A stretch of 64,000 nucleotides of DNA. Source: Methylobacterium platani. GTDB lineage: Bacteria; Pseudomonadota; Alphaproteobacteria; Rhizobiales; Beijerinckiaceae. The stretch spans positions 1 through 64,000 of the forward strand of contig NZ_LWHQ01000001.1 in assembly GCF_001653715.1 (NCBI RefSeq). The letters are read 5' to 3'. Made by a program: the position numbers and the translations under genes. This document shows, piece by piece, positions 39,985-49,161 of the stretch (positions are counted from its first letter, which is position 1; each line of letters starts with the position of its first letter). The notes beneath the pieces were generated by a model. It saw only the letters and a program-made list of their open reading frames with translations. It was not told where the DNA came from and did no database searches.

Positions 39985-40381
39985 GCGGTGCGCCCGACGG
40001 GCGTTGCGCGCACGAGATAGCGGGTTTTCGCGGCCTCGCACCGGGCCCGCCCGCACGGCCGCCCCGCCCTGCGGGCATGCCGCTCGCGACCCTGTCGCCG
40101 GGACCCGGCGCCCCGCCGATCACACGCCCGTGAGGCACCTTCCGTCGGCGCAGATCGTCGCCACATGGAGGAACGAGCGGCCGGAAGGAAGGCTTGCTCC
40201 GGCGCGGAGCGCGCCGATACCCTCTTCCCGATCGTGGTCGATCGGTTCCCTCGTGGCGAAAGGCGCATCGGCGCGCCCCGTCCACGGCCCGGCCGACGGC
40301 CGCGGCGAGGTCGCCTCGGGAGCCCTGCGGACGGTAACCCATCCCGTGTCGACGCGATCCACCGCCTGAAGGAGACGGTCG
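39985..40381. other. Intergenic region of 397 bases
   Basis: It separates the leftward MFS gene from the rightward 67-aa gene and must hold both promoters. Short frames on both strands lack domains. GC-rich dyads occur but no clear terminator, riboswitch or repeat element. Confidence 0.35.
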
Positions 40382-40585
40382 ATGTCGCAGTACCGCGTGC
40401 TGTTCGCCAAGCAGATCCTCGGGGTCCCGTTCACGGTCGGGACCGTGGAGATCGCCCGCGCCCGGGATCCGGACCGGGCGGTCCGCGCCGCCGCCCTGCG
40501 CTTCGCCCGCCAGCACGGCGTCGAGGATTGGCGCGAGCGGGCCGACGTGGCCGAGCTCGAGGCCGGGATCGCCCAGATGTCCTGA
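40382..40585 (+). CDS. Small conserved-looking protein, 67 aa
   Basis: A soluble acidic-basic protein, MSQYRVLFAKQILGVPFTVG at the start, then an Ala- and Arg-rich helical segment and a C-terminus ending EAGIAQMS. ATG 40382 is preceded by the good ribosome site GAAGGAGACGGTCG. The balanced composition, clear SD and defined stop favour a real gene. I do not recognise a family. Confidence 0.6.
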   Translation: MSQYRVLFAKQILGVPFTVGTVEIARARDPDRAVRAAALRFARQHGVEDWRERADVAELEAGIAQMS

Positions 40586-40697
40586 TCCGGTGCGTCCCGT
40601 TCGATCCGACGCGGCGCCCGATTGCCCCGCGATCGGGCGCCGTCCTATGAGGCGCACGGACCTTCCGCCGACCGACATCCCGAGGACGCCCCGCCCG

Positions 40698-41039
40698 ATG
40701 GCACGCCTGCGCTCCGACTTCTGGGTCGCCGCCCACCTGCGCCGCTGCGCGGTCGAGGGGGTGAGCGCGGTGCAGCGCCGGCGCGGCGCGCCGGAGGCGG
40801 GTGCGATCTTCGTCAAGGTCGACCGGCTCGACGGCCGGGCCGACCTCTACGGCCCGGCGCCCCAGGCCCTGTTCGAGGGCGACGAGACCGGCGGCCGCCG
40901 CTTCGAGCCGCTGATGCGCGAGGCCCTGCCGCCCGACGTCGAGACGAGGCTCGCGCGCGAGATCCGGTTCGATTCCGACCTCTGGATCGTCGAGATCGAC
41001 GACCGCGAGGGGCGGCACTTCCTCGACCTCGCCGGGTAG
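40698..41039 (+). CDS. DUF1491 family protein
   Basis: A 113-aa protein of DUF1491, conserved in alphaproteobacteria. Family features are MARLRSDFWVAAHLRRCAVE at the start, then AIFVKVDRLDGRADLYGPAP and the C-terminal REIRFDSDLWIVEIDDREGR. Function unknown. ATG 40698 places the conserved start at residue 1; the longer frame from 40590 is not family-like. Confidence 0.82.
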   Translation: MARLRSDFWVAAHLRRCAVEGVSAVQRRRGAPEAGAIFVKVDRLDGRADLYGPAPQALFEGDETGGRRFEPLMREALPPDVETRLAREIRFDSDLWIVEIDDREGRHFLDLAG

Positions 41040-41082
41040 GCGGCAGCCCCCGACCCCGGCGACCGGTCCGTGATGCGCCCAT

Positions 41083-41124
41083 GCGCGCTCGGCGATGCGC
41101 GCTCGGCGATGCGCGCTCGGCGAT
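41083..41124. repeat. 14-bp tandem repeat, three copies
   Basis: GCGCGCTCGGCGAT is repeated exactly at 41083, 41097 and 41111, followed by a partial copy (GCGCGATC). It begins 44 bases after the DUF1491 stop codon. Confidence 0.9.
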
Positions 41125-41218
41125 GCGCGATCAAGCTGATGCGAGGCCTGTGAGGCCTTAAATCTGGTACGCGCCAGGGAGGTTTAGATTCCTTCGAAAG
41201 TGCAGGGCTCTTTTTATC

Positions 41219-41247
41219 AATTGACTTATGGGTATTTTTTCGTAAAT
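41219..41247 (+). promoter_or_regulatory. Likely sigma-70 promoter of the 86-aa gene
   Basis: TTGACT followed, after 16 bases of AT-rich DNA (TATGGGTATTTTTTCG), by TAAATC, just upstream of the ATG at 41255. The AT content stands out against the GC-rich surroundings. The short distance to the ATG would leave almost no leader, so the exact start of transcription is uncertain. Confidence 0.35.
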
Positions 41248-41254
41248 CACGCGA

Positions 41255-41515
41255 ATGGCTCGTCGCGTGACCTATCAGATCTTCGACATGCCGGACGGAC
41301 GATTTTCCGTCATGGTGACCATCGAACCGGACAAGACGATGACGCGCGACGGCTTCGCGACCCAGGCCGAGGCCGGCGCCTGGGTCGACGGTTTGCGGGA
41401 CATCATGGCGGTCCTCGGCGCGCCGGTGAGCCTCGCCTTCCCGGATTATCCCGGGTCGCTGCCGATGAACGAGGTGCTCGCCTTTATCCGCAAGGCCCCG
41501 ACCGAGGCCGACTGA
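41255..41515 (+). CDS. Hypothetical protein, 86 aa
   Basis: A small soluble protein, MARRVTYQIFDMPDGRFSVM, with a central DGFATQAEAGAWVDGLRDIM helix and a C-terminus ending LAFIRKAPTEAD. The pattern of a beta strand-rich first half followed by a helix resembles small proteins common in Rhizobiales, but I recognise no named family. It is preceded by AT-rich promoter-like DNA and followed by a hairpin. Confidence 0.65.
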   Translation: MARRVTYQIFDMPDGRFSVMVTIEPDKTMTRDGFATQAEAGAWVDGLRDIMAVLGAPVSLAFPDYPGSLPMNEVLAFIRKAPTEAD

Positions 41516-41552
41516 GCGTCCGCGACGGGCCTGCGCCCGCTGTGCGCCGGGG

Positions 41553-41582
41553 CCGGAACGCGGCATAAGGAGGGCGTTCCGG
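41553..41582 (+). terminator. Hairpin between the 86-aa gene and argE
   Basis: CCGGAACG (41553-41560) and CGTTCCGG (41575-41582) are perfect 8-bp arms with a 14-base loop, 38 bases after the stop of the 86-aa gene. It may be a terminator. The same bases contain GGAAC-N15-CGTT, one base short of the usual EcfG promoter spacing. Confidence 0.45.
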
Positions 41583-41683
41583 TCGTCCCGCGGCGGCCTC
41601 GCCCCCGGCGGATCCCGCGACCGGCCCGAACTCTCGTCCCCGGTGGGCGTCCCACCGCGTCCCGTCAGGCCCCCGTATTTCCC

Positions 41684-42859
41684 ATGACGTCCTCCGACAG
41701 CCAGTCCGCCGCCATCCAGGACCTTCTCGCCACCCTCGTGGCCTTCGAGACGGTCAGCTCCGCCACGAACCTGCCGCTCGTCGATTTCGTCGAGGACCAT
41801 GCCCGGCGTCACGGCGCGACGGTCGAGCGGGTCGTCGACGGGACCGGCGAGAAGGCGGCCCTGTGGATCACGATCGGGCCGGCCGACCGGCCGGGCTACG
41901 TCCTGTCGGGCCACAGCGACGTGGTGCCGGTCGAGGGCCAGGACTGGACGCACCCCCCCTTCCGGCTGACCGAGATCGACGGGCGCCTCTACGGCCGCGG
42001 CACCTCGGACATGAAGGGGTTCCTCGCGGTCTGCCTGGCGCTCCTGCCCGAGATGGCGGCGGCGCCCCTGACGCGCCCGCTGCACCTCGCCGTCTCCTAC
42101 GACGAGGAGGTCGGCTGCCTCGGCGTCCGGCCGCTGATCGCCCACATGCGCGAGCGGGGCGTCCGGCCGCTCGGCTGCTTCGTCGGCGAGCCGACCGGGA
42201 TGGACGTGGTGATCGGCCACAAGGGTAAGTACGGCGCCAAGGTCACGTTCCGGGGCCGGGCCTGCCACTCGGCGCTGGCCCCGACCGGGGTCAACGCGAT
42301 CGAGTACGCGGCCCGCTTCATCGAGCGGGTGCGGGTGACCGCCGAGGGGCTCGCCCGCGACGGCACCCGCGACGACCTCTACGACGTGCCCCACACGACC
42401 GGGCTCACCGCCCTGGTCCAGGGCGGCACCGCGCTCAACATCGTGCCCGACCGCTGCACCGTCGGGTTCGAGTTCCGGGCCATCGCCGCCGACGATCCCC
42501 GCGCCCTCGCCGGGACGGTGCTGGCCTATGCCGAGGACGTGCTGGTGCCGGAGATGCGGGCGCGCGACCCCGCCTGCGGGATCGCGGTCGAGCCGGTGAT
42601 CGACTATCCGGGCCTCGACGTCGCGCCCGACGCGCCCCTCGTCACCCTCGCCAAGCGGCTGGCCGGCCGCAACGGCCACGCCAAGGTGTCGTACGGCACC
42701 GAGGCCGGGCTGTTCCAGAGCCTCGGCGACGTGCCCTCGGTGGTGATCGGCCCGGGCGACATCGCCCGCGCCCACAAGGCCGACGAGTACGTCGAGGCGC
42801 GGGAGCTGGCGGACTGCGCGGGCTTCGTGCGCCGGCTGATCGCCGAGAGCTGCGCCTGA
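41684..42859 (+). CDS. argE: Acetylornithine deacetylase (ArgE-type M20 peptidase)
   Basis: A 391-aa zinc-dependent M20 deacetylase that releases ornithine from N-acetylornithine in arginine synthesis. The metal-site motifs are YVLSGHSDVVPVEGQDW (His and Asp near residue 80), LYGRGTSDMKGFLAV near 105 and the catalytic SYDEEVGCLGVRPL near 140. GEPTGMDVVIGHKGKYGAKV and VSYGTEAGLF follow, ending in VIGPGDIARAHKADEYVE. ATG 41684 is natural. Closely related M20 members with other acyl-amino-acid substrates are possible, but the motif set fits the alphaproteobacterial ArgE group. Confidence 0.88.
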   Translation: MTSSDSQSAAIQDLLATLVAFETVSSATNLPLVDFVEDHARRHGATVERVVDGTGEKAALWITIGPADRPGYVLSGHSDVVPVEGQDWTHPPFRLTEIDGRLYGRGTSDMKGFLAVCLALLPEMAAAPLTRPLHLAVSYDEEVGCLGVRPLIAHMRERGVRPLGCFVGEPTGMDVVIGHKGKYGAKVTFRGRACHSALAPTGVNAIEYAARFIERVRVTAEGLARDGTRDDLYDVPHTTGLTALVQGGTALNIVPDRCTVGFEFRAIAADDPRALAGTVLAYAEDVLVPEMRARDPACGIAVEPVIDYPGLDVAPDAPLVTLAKRLAGRNGHAKVSYGTEAGLFQSLGDVPSVVIGPGDIARAHKADEYVEARELADCAGFVRRLIAESCA

Positions 42860-42866
42860 GCCTGCC

Positions 42867-43124
42867 TCACCGCCGCGAGGCCAGGTCCCCCATCCGGGCG
42901 GCCCGGCCCTGCTCGACGTGCCAGCGGGCATCCGCCACCTGCCGGCGCAGGCTGTTGCGGCGCCAGAGATGGTAGAGCCGGAACGGATGCGGGGCGGTGC
43001 CGGCCCGGGTCTCGTGATGGTTCAGGCGGCGCAGCAGGCCCGGCAGGCAGGCGCCCGCGGCCTCGCCGGTGGCGATGTCGCCGAGGCGGACCTGGCGCAG
43101 CAACTCGGCCCGGTAATCCTCCAC
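42867..43124 (-). CDS. Hypothetical protein, 85 aa
   Basis: A basic, Leu- and Arg-rich protein starting from GTG 43124: VEDYRAELLRQVRLGDIATG, then a Gly/Cys turn and LLRRLNHHETRAGTAPHPFR, LYHLWRRNSLRRQVADARWH. GGGAGGGATCGAGC before the GTG is a good ribosome site. Helical content is high. It is convergent with argE. No family is recognised; real-gene status rests on composition and SD. Confidence 0.5.
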   Translation of the reverse strand: MEDYRAELLRQVRLGDIATGEAAGACLPGLLRRLNHHETRAGTAPHPFRLYHLWRRNSLRRQVADARWHVEQGRAARMGDLASRR

Positions 43125-43549
43125 GCTCGATCCCTCCCCGCCTCGCGTCAAAGGAGCGGCCGGCTCAGGGCGCGCCCCGGTCCGGGTCGCGCCGGCCGGC
43201 GGTGCGGCAGGATGGGAAGCTTCCGGGGCGCTGGCAACGCGGCATCGTCGACCGCCGGCCGCGCTCCGTCCTCTCGGCGCGGGGCCGGCCCGTCGCCCGC
43301 TCGCACCCAAAAAGAGGCCCTGCCGGCGGGAGCGAGCAGGGCGGTGAAGTCGACTTGGGGGCCTCAGCAACATCCCTGATGGTCGTCCACCCGGTCGAGA
43401 CCGGGCCAACAGGGACGGTCGGGCAAGAATTGCCGCAACGATTGACAGGTTGCTGGGCTTTTCGGGCCTTTTCTATCACTTATGTGAAGAAGCCCGGGAC
43501 GCATGCGGTATCGCCGGGGAGAGGCGGCCGGTCCGGCCCGGGGCGGACA
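43125..43549. other. Intergenic region of 425 bases
   Basis: It lies between two leftward genes. A 104-codon leftward frame (43165-43479) is Pro- and Arg-rich without a domain and is probably spurious. The sequence turns AT-rich near 43440-43500, where a GGGCTTTTC/GAAGAAGCCC partial dyad lies. No RNA family is recognised. Confidence 0.35.
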
Positions 43550-44308
43550 TCAGCGCGGCGCCGCTTTCGCGAGGTAGGGGTAGTCGGCGATCGAGGCCAG
43601 GGCCGGCACGTCGCGCAGGGTGATGGCGGTGGCGCGCTGCTCGATCAATCCGTCCCGGCGCAGCTGCTGCATCGTGCGGTTCACGTGCACGACGCTCAGG
43701 CCGAGGGCGTCGGCGAGGATCTCCTGGGTGATCGGGAACGAGAAGCGGTCGTCCTGGACCCGTCCCACCGCGGCGAGCCGCTCGCGCAGCTCGAGCAGGA
43801 AATGGGCGACGCGCTCGTAGGCGGTCTGGCGCCCGAGCCGCACCACCTGGTTGACGAGCCAGATCTCCTCCATCTCGCGCGCCTGCCGCAGCGCGGCGGC
43901 AAGGCCGGTCTCGTCGCCCGGCGCGCCGCCGTGCCCCGCGGCGCGCTCGCGCAGGGGGCCTGCGTCGCAGACCTGCGCCGGCGTCAGGGTGGCGACGGCG
44001 CCGAAGGGCAGCGGCCGCCGGCGCCGGTCGAGGCCGATCACGTCGCCGGGCAGCAGCACGACGACGATCTGGCGCCGCCCGTCGAGGAGCAGCCGCTGCC
44101 GGCAGGCCCAGCCCTCCACCAGCACCTGGGGACGCGGCGAGGCCTCGCCGTCGCGCACCAGCTCGGTGCGGGCCGCCATCGGGACCGGTCGCGCGGTGAT
44201 CTGGCGCAGCAGCGCCTCCTCGTCGGGCGCGAGCGGCGCGTAGGCCGACAGCCGGCGCAGGACCGCGTCCGGCGGGGCGGGGTTGCGGGCGAGGAGCTCA
44301 ACCGGCAT
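43550..44308 (-). CDS. Crp/Fnr-family transcriptional regulator
   Basis: A 252-aa regulator with an N-terminal cyclic-nucleotide-binding fold (LVRDGEASPRPQVLVEGWAC, LLPGDVIGLDR) and a C-terminal winged helix, HTH_Crp_2 (FPITQEILADALGLSVVHVN, RTMQQLRRDGLIEQ). The signal is unknown: cysteines for an Fnr-type iron-sulfur cluster are absent. Its start overlaps the end of the hybrid kinase gene by 11 bases, so kinase and regulator are co-translated and probably functionally linked. Confidence 0.9.
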   Translation of the reverse strand: MPVELLARNPAPPDAVLRRLSAYAPLAPDEEALLRQITARPVPMAARTELVRDGEASPRPQVLVEGWACRQRLLLDGRRQIVVVLLPGDVIGLDRRRRPLPFGAVATLTPAQVCDAGPLRERAAGHGGAPGDETGLAAALRQAREMEEIWLVNQVVRLGRQTAYERVAHFLLELRERLAAVGRVQDDRFSFPITQEILADALGLSVVHVNRTMQQLRRDGLIEQRATAITLRDVPALASIADYPYLAKAAPR

Positions 44309-47300
44309 CGTCGGCCTCCCCCGGCGCGGCGCCGACGCCCCGCGCCGCCCGGTCCGGTGCCGCGAGGGTCCGGTACGGCAGCTCGATGACGCAGCGCATG
44401 CCGCCGGGGCGGTATTCCAGCGCGGTCGCCGCCCCGAGCTCGTAGACCAGCCCCTGCTCGATCAGCTCGCGCCCGAAGCCGCGCCGGGTCGGCGCGGTCG
44501 CCAGCAGGGTGACGCCGCTCTCCTGCCAGTCGAGCCGCAGGCGCCGGTCGAGGCCGTCGCCGTCGAGGTGCCAGGCGATGGCGATCCGCCCCTCGGGCCG
44601 GGCGAGGGCGCCGTACTTGATCGCGTTGGTGGCGAGCTCGTGCAGCGCCAGGCCCAGGGTCTCGGCGGTCTTCTGCGGCAGGCGGATCTCGGGGCCCTCG
44701 AGGGTCACCTGGCCCCCGTCCCGCACCGCGTGCGAGAGCACCTCCTCGCCGACGAGCTCGGCGAGGTCGGTGGCGGCGTCGGCGCTGCGGGTCAGGATGT
44801 TCTGGGTGCGGGCGAGCGCGCCGAGGCGGCCGTCGAAATGCATCACGAAGTCGTCGAGCGAGCTCGTGCCCTCGGCGGTGCGGTTGGCGACCGAGCGCAC
44901 CACCGCCAGGATGTTCTTCACCCGGTGCTGCAGCTCGGTGAGCAGCAGCCGCTGGCGGTCCTCGGCCATCCGGCGCTCGTGGCTGTCGGTGCAGGAGCCG
45001 AACCAGGTGACGGCGCCGCCGTCGGGATCGGCCATCGGCTCGGCCCGCGCGGTGAACCAGCGATAGGTGCCGGCCGCCGAGCGGATGCGGAACTCGTGCT
45101 CGAACGTCTCGCTTCCGGCGACCGCCCGCTGCCGGCGGCGCCGGTTCTCCTCGACGTCGTCCGGGTGCACCGCCGTGAGCCAGCCGAGGCCGAGGGCCCG
45201 GCCGTCCTCGAGGCCGGTATGCTCGTAGAAGCGCGGGTTCACGTAGAGCCAGTCGAGCCCGGCATCGGCGGTGAACAGGAAGGCCGGGACGACGCGCTCC
45301 ATCCGGCGGAAGCGCTCCTGGCTGGCGCGCAGGGCCCGCTCGGCCCGGGCCGTCGCGCTGATGTCCAGGAACGTGATGACGACGCCGGCGATGAAGTTGT
45401 CGATCGAGCGGTAGGGCAGCACCCGGGCGAGGTAGCGCGCGCCGCCGCTCTCCGGGCTGCCGACCTCGCGCTCGATGGTGCCGAGGGTGCGCAGCACCTT
45501 GCGCACGTCCTCGGGCAATTCGGGATAGTGGATCCGCGCGGCGATGTGGGTGATCGGCCGGCCGAGGTCGGACTCGATCAGGTGGAAGATGTCGGTCACC
45601 GCCGGGGTGAAGTTCTTCACCCGGAACTCGTTGTCGAGGAACACCGTGGCGATCTGGGTGCTCTCGAGCAGGTTCTTGAGGTCGCTGTTGGCCCGGCCGA
45701 GGTCGGTGACCCGGTGGCCGAGCTCGCCGTTGACGGTCTGCAGCTCCTCGTTGACCGATTGCAGCTCCTCCTTCGAGGTCTCGAGCTCCTCGTTGGCGGA
45801 TTGCAGCTCCTCGTTGATCGACTGGTATTCCTCGTTGGAGGATTTCAGCTCCTCGTTGGTGCTCTCCAGCTCCTCGATCGTGGCCTGGAGGCGCTCGCGG
45901 GTCAGGCGCAGCTCGCTCTCGAGCCGCTGCACGTGCTCGTCGCGCAGGAAGGACGGGGTCGGCTCCCCGGTGCCGTCGCCGTCGAGGGTCTCGCCCTCCT
46001 GGAACAGGATGACGAAGCTCGGCGGATTGTCGGGGCCGGGCACCGGCTCGACCACGAGCGTCACGAGGCGCCGCTCGCCGTCCGAGCCCATGGCGGTGCG
46101 CTCGGCCTTGACGGTGCGGTGCTCGGCCCCGGCCTTCAGGAGGGCGGCGCGCAGGTCGAGGCGCAGGTCGCGGTGGACGAGGTTGAGCAGGTTGAGGCTC
46201 GCCGCGCCCGTCGCCGGATCGATGTAGCGCCCGGTGCGGCCGGAGAAGTGCAGCACGTCGTAGGCCTCGTCGACCACGACGTAGGCCGGGGCGTAGCGCT
46301 CCGCCACCCGCTCGGCCCGGCGCGCGAGGCCGCCCTCGATCGCCCGCGGCGGGAAGGCGCCGCCGGTCTCCGCCTGGCGCCGGTCGGCCGCCACCGTGAG
46401 GGGGAATTCCGGCAGGACCCGGGTGGCGCTCTCCAGGCGCCGGAAGATGCGGTAGCGTCGGTCCACGGGTGCGAACAGCTTGGCGTGCCGGGTGACGTTC
46501 TCGGAATTGCCCAGGAACAGGAACCCGCCCGGCCGCAGGGCGAAGTGGAACAGCGGGATCACCCGGTTCTGCAGGTCGCCGTTGAGGTAGATCAGCAGGT
46601 TGCGGCAGGAGACGAGGTCGAGGCGGGAGAACGGCGCGTCCTTGATGACGTTGTGCTGGGAGAAGATGCACATCTCCCGCAGCTCCTTGACGACGCTGTA
46701 CGTCGTCCCCTCGCGGACGAACCAGCGGGCGAGGCGGTCGGGCCGGACCTGGCGGGCCACCGCCTCGCCGTAGCGGCCGACCCGGGCGGAGGCCAGCGCC
46801 CGCCCGTCGATGTCGGTGGCGAAGATCTGCACCTGCGGCACCGCGTCGAGCGTCGCCATGTGCTCGCGCAGCAGGATGCCGATCGAGTAGGCCTCCTCGC
46901 CGGTGGCGCAGCCGAGCACCCAGACCCGGACCTGGTCGCCCGAGCCCTTGCCGGCAAACAGCCGCGGGATCACCGCGCTCTCGAGCAGCCCGAACTCGCG
47001 ATGGTCGCGGAAGAACTGCGTCACCCCGATCAAGAGGTCGTTGAACAGGTTCTGCACCTCGTCCGGGTCGGCGCGCAGGTGCTCGACATAGGCCTCGACG
47101 GTCTCGACCTGCACGACCTGCATCCGCCGGTGGACGCGGCGCAGGAAGGTGTTCTGCTTGTAGCCGTGGAAGTCGTGCCCGGTCTTGTTGCGCAGGATGG
47201 TGGCGATGCGCAGGAGCGCTTCGCCGGCGGTCTCGGGCTCCGCCTCCCGGGCGGCCCTGCGGCCGCGGGCGAGGTGACGGGCATAGGACAGGATCCGCTC

Positions 47301-47843
47301 CGTCATCTGCTCGGGCGGCACGACGTGGTCGGCGAGGGCCGCGGCGGTGCTGGCGGACGCCGCCTCCTCGCCGCAGGGCTCGGCCAGGGTCAGGCCGCCG
47401 GCCTCCTTGATCGCGGTGACGCCGAGGGTACCGTCGCCGCCGGTGCCGGCGAGCACCGCCGCCACGGCGCCCGCGCCCCGGTCCTCGCCCAGGGCGACCA
47501 GGAAGGTGTCGAGGGCGCCCCGCGCCTCCGCATCGCCCACGGGTCCGAGCCGGAACCGCCCTCCGGCGAGGGTCGCGCTCCGGCCCTCCGGCAGGACGTA
47601 GAGCCGGCCGGGCTCGATCGCCCCGCCTTCCTCGACCGTGGCGGGCACCAGGGCGGCGGCCCGCGCCAGGACGGTGCGCCAGCGCGCCTCGTCGAACAGC
47701 TGGCGCTGCTGCGGCGCGATCACCACGGCGATGCCCGGCATCTCCGGCGCGTGGGCGAGGAAGCGTTCGAGGGAATCGATCGCCGTCCCGGAGGCGCCGA
47801 CGCCGACCACCACCAGAGGCTCCTGCGACCGTCCTTCCTCCAT
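44298..47843 (-). CDS. CheB/CheR/PAS/HWE hybrid histidine kinase
   Basis: A 1181-aa soluble multidomain sensor. Residues 8-200 are a CheB methylesterase-like domain with VGVGASGTAIDSL and LAGTGGDGTLGV; the catalytic His segment reads VIAPQQRQLFD with no His, so esterase activity is doubtful. A CheR methyltransferase-like domain follows (GYKQNTFLRRVHRRMQVVQV, WVLGCATGEEAYSIGILLRE, SCRNLLIYLNGDLQNRVIPL). A long heptad coiled coil comes next (ELESTNEELKSSNEEYQSIN and on), then two PAS domains and an HWE kinase (LTELQHRVKNILAVVRSVAN, ALHELATNAIKYGALARPEG). ATG 47843 is taken; a TTG at 47879 is also in frame. The end overlaps the Crp-type regulator. Confidence 0.92.
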   Translation of the reverse strand: MEEGRSQEPLVVVGVGASGTAIDSLERFLAHAPEMPGIAVVIAPQQRQLFDEARWRTVLARAAALVPATVEEGGAIEPGRLYVLPEGRSATLAGGRFRLGPVGDAEARGALDTFLVALGEDRGAGAVAAVLAGTGGDGTLGVTAIKEAGGLTLAEPCGEEAASASTAAALADHVVPPEQMTERILSYARHLARGRRAAREAEPETAGEALLRIATILRNKTGHDFHGYKQNTFLRRVHRRMQVVQVETVEAYVEHLRADPDEVQNLFNDLLIGVTQFFRDHREFGLLESAVIPRLFAGKGSGDQVRVWVLGCATGEEAYSIGILLREHMATLDAVPQVQIFATDIDGRALASARVGRYGEAVARQVRPDRLARWFVREGTTYSVVKELREMCIFSQHNVIKDAPFSRLDLVSCRNLLIYLNGDLQNRVIPLFHFALRPGGFLFLGNSENVTRHAKLFAPVDRRYRIFRRLESATRVLPEFPLTVAADRRQAETGGAFPPRAIEGGLARRAERVAERYAPAYVVVDEAYDVLHFSGRTGRYIDPATGAASLNLLNLVHRDLRLDLRAALLKAGAEHRTVKAERTAMGSDGERRLVTLVVEPVPGPDNPPSFVILFQEGETLDGDGTGEPTPSFLRDEHVQRLESELRLTRERLQATIEELESTNEELKSSNEEYQSINEELQSANEELETSKEELQSVNEELQTVNGELGHRVTDLGRANSDLKNLLESTQIATVFLDNEFRVKNFTPAVTDIFHLIESDLGRPITHIAARIHYPELPEDVRKVLRTLGTIEREVGSPESGGARYLARVLPYRSIDNFIAGVVITFLDISATARAERALRASQERFRRMERVVPAFLFTADAGLDWLYVNPRFYEHTGLEDGRALGLGWLTAVHPDDVEENRRRRQRAVAGSETFEHEFRIRSAAGTYRWFTARAEPMADPDGGAVTWFGSCTDSHERRMAEDRQRLLLTELQHRVKNILAVVRSVANRTAEGTSSLDDFVMHFDGRLGALARTQNILTRSADAATDLAELVGEEVLSHAVRDGGQVTLEGPEIRLPQKTAETLGLALHELATNAIKYGALARPEGRIAIAWHLDGDGLDRRLRLDWQESGVTLLATAPTRRGFGRELIEQGLVYELGAATALEYRPGGMRCVIELPYRTLAAPDRAARGVGAAPGEADDAG

Positions 47844-47996
47844 GGGGCTTCCCGATCCCGCACGGGTCTTCCTGGCCAAGGGTCGTCGTCTCCGTGTCTG
47901 GCGGCGGACGGCAGGCGCGGCCGGTCGACCCCGATCATACGCATCCGGGGCGGCGCTGTCAGGGTAAGGCGGCGGGTTTCTCCCGGGGCAACCGGC

Positions 47997-49052
47997 TCAG
48001 CCGGCCGGGCCGGCCTCGTCCGGCCCGTCGCGGCCCGGCCCGTCGCGCAGGGCCCGGCGGATCGTGCGCACGTGGCCCCCGTATTCGCGGGCCCGCTCCT
48101 CGTACATCCCGGCCATCAGGGCGTTGCCGCGCCGGTGGGCCTCCGCGGCCATGCGCCCGACGAGATCCGCCCGCTCCTGGACCACCCGGAGGGCGATCCG
48201 CAGGGCGTTCTCGACCGCGTCGCCCTGCGCGTCGGCGAGGGCCTCGGCGGTGTAGGCGTGGCCGACCTGGCAGCGGAAGCGCAGCACCCGGCCCTCTCGC
48301 AGCTGGGACAGCACGCCGCCGCAATCCGGGCAGGTGATCGGGGCCGGTTCGGCCCGGCGGCCCGGCTCCGCGGCGGGAAAGCGGCCCGCCGCGATCGCGA
48401 CCTCGAGGGCGAGGTCGTCCGGGACCGGGCCGGACGCACCGGCCGGGCGGGCGACGAGGCCGGCCAGCGCATCGCCGAGGCCGCCCGTCGGCACGCAGGC
48501 ATCCGCCGCCACCGCCGCCAGCGCGCTTCTCGGCATGTCGGGCGCCTCGGCGTCGTCGGGATCCTGCACCAGGGCGAGGCCGCCGCAGGCCTTGATCGCA
48601 TCGAGGCCCGCCGCGCCGTCGTGCAGGAGCCCGCTCAGCAGCACGCCGACCACCCGCGGCCCGTAGGCGAGCGCGGCGGAGCGGAACAGGGCGTCGATCG
48701 CCGGCCGGCTGGTATTCTCCCGCGGGCCGCGGCCGAGGCGGACGCGGCCGGTCTCCACCAGCAGGTGCCGGTCCGCCGCCGCGAGGTAGACGTGCCCCGG
48801 GCGGATCGCCAGGCCGTCCTCGGCGGTCACCAGGGGGAGCGGCCCCGGATTGGCGCCGAGCCGCGCCGCGAGGCGCCCGCCGCTCGCCATGTGCAGGACG
48901 ACGAGATACGCCGCCGGGCCGTCCGGCGGCAGACCCGCCAGGATCGCCCGCAAGGGGGCGACCGCCCCCGCGGAGCCGCCGATCACCACGATGTCGTGCG
49001 CGGATGCGGCGGCGTCCGGCGCCGGAGGGTCTCGTCTGTGTGCCGGGGGCAT
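47997..49052 (-). CDS. cheB: CheB-type methylesterase without receiver domain, with C-terminal zinc ribbon
   Basis: A 351-aa protein. The catalytic triad of the CheB esterase is intact: Ser in IVVIGGSAGAVAPLRAIL, His in AAYLVVLHMASGGRL and Asp in GVLLSGLLHDGAAGLDAIK. There is no receiver domain. The C-terminal part has a zinc-ribbon-like CPDCGGVLSQLREGRVLRFR followed by CQVGHAYT, then a helical tail. This layout is common in Rhizobiales stress-signalling loci rather than in chemotaxis operons. It is on the same strand as the CheB/CheR kinase, 153 bases upstream of it, so both may act on the same signal. Confidence 0.88.
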   Translation of the reverse strand: MPPAHRRDPPAPDAAASAHDIVVIGGSAGAVAPLRAILAGLPPDGPAAYLVVLHMASGGRLAARLGANPGPLPLVTAEDGLAIRPGHVYLAAADRHLLVETGRVRLGRGPRENTSRPAIDALFRSAALAYGPRVVGVLLSGLLHDGAAGLDAIKACGGLALVQDPDDAEAPDMPRSALAAVAADACVPTGGLGDALAGLVARPAGASGPVPDDLALEVAIAAGRFPAAEPGRRAEPAPITCPDCGGVLSQLREGRVLRFRCQVGHAYTAEALADAQGDAVENALRIALRVVQERADLVGRMAAEAHRRGNALMAGMYEERAREYGGHVRTIRRALRDGPGRDGPDEAGPAG

Positions 49053-49161
49053 GGCTGTCGCCGAAGGGGCGGCGGCCGCGCGCGTCGCGCCGCCTGGGGG
49101 GAGGGCGAGCCTCGCACCGGGCCGCCCCGGTCCGCTCCAACACAGGTTAAGCGGCGGCCCG

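Noticed and set aside
41553-41582. EcfG promoter ahead of argE
   Set aside because: GGAAC and CGTT are present but 15 bases apart, and both belong to a perfect 8-bp inverted repeat better explained as a hairpin.
43165-43479. 104-codon minus-strand frame upstream of the 85-aa gene
   Set aside because: Pro/Arg-rich and without a recognisable motif; it begins in AT-rich promoter-like DNA and has no SD.
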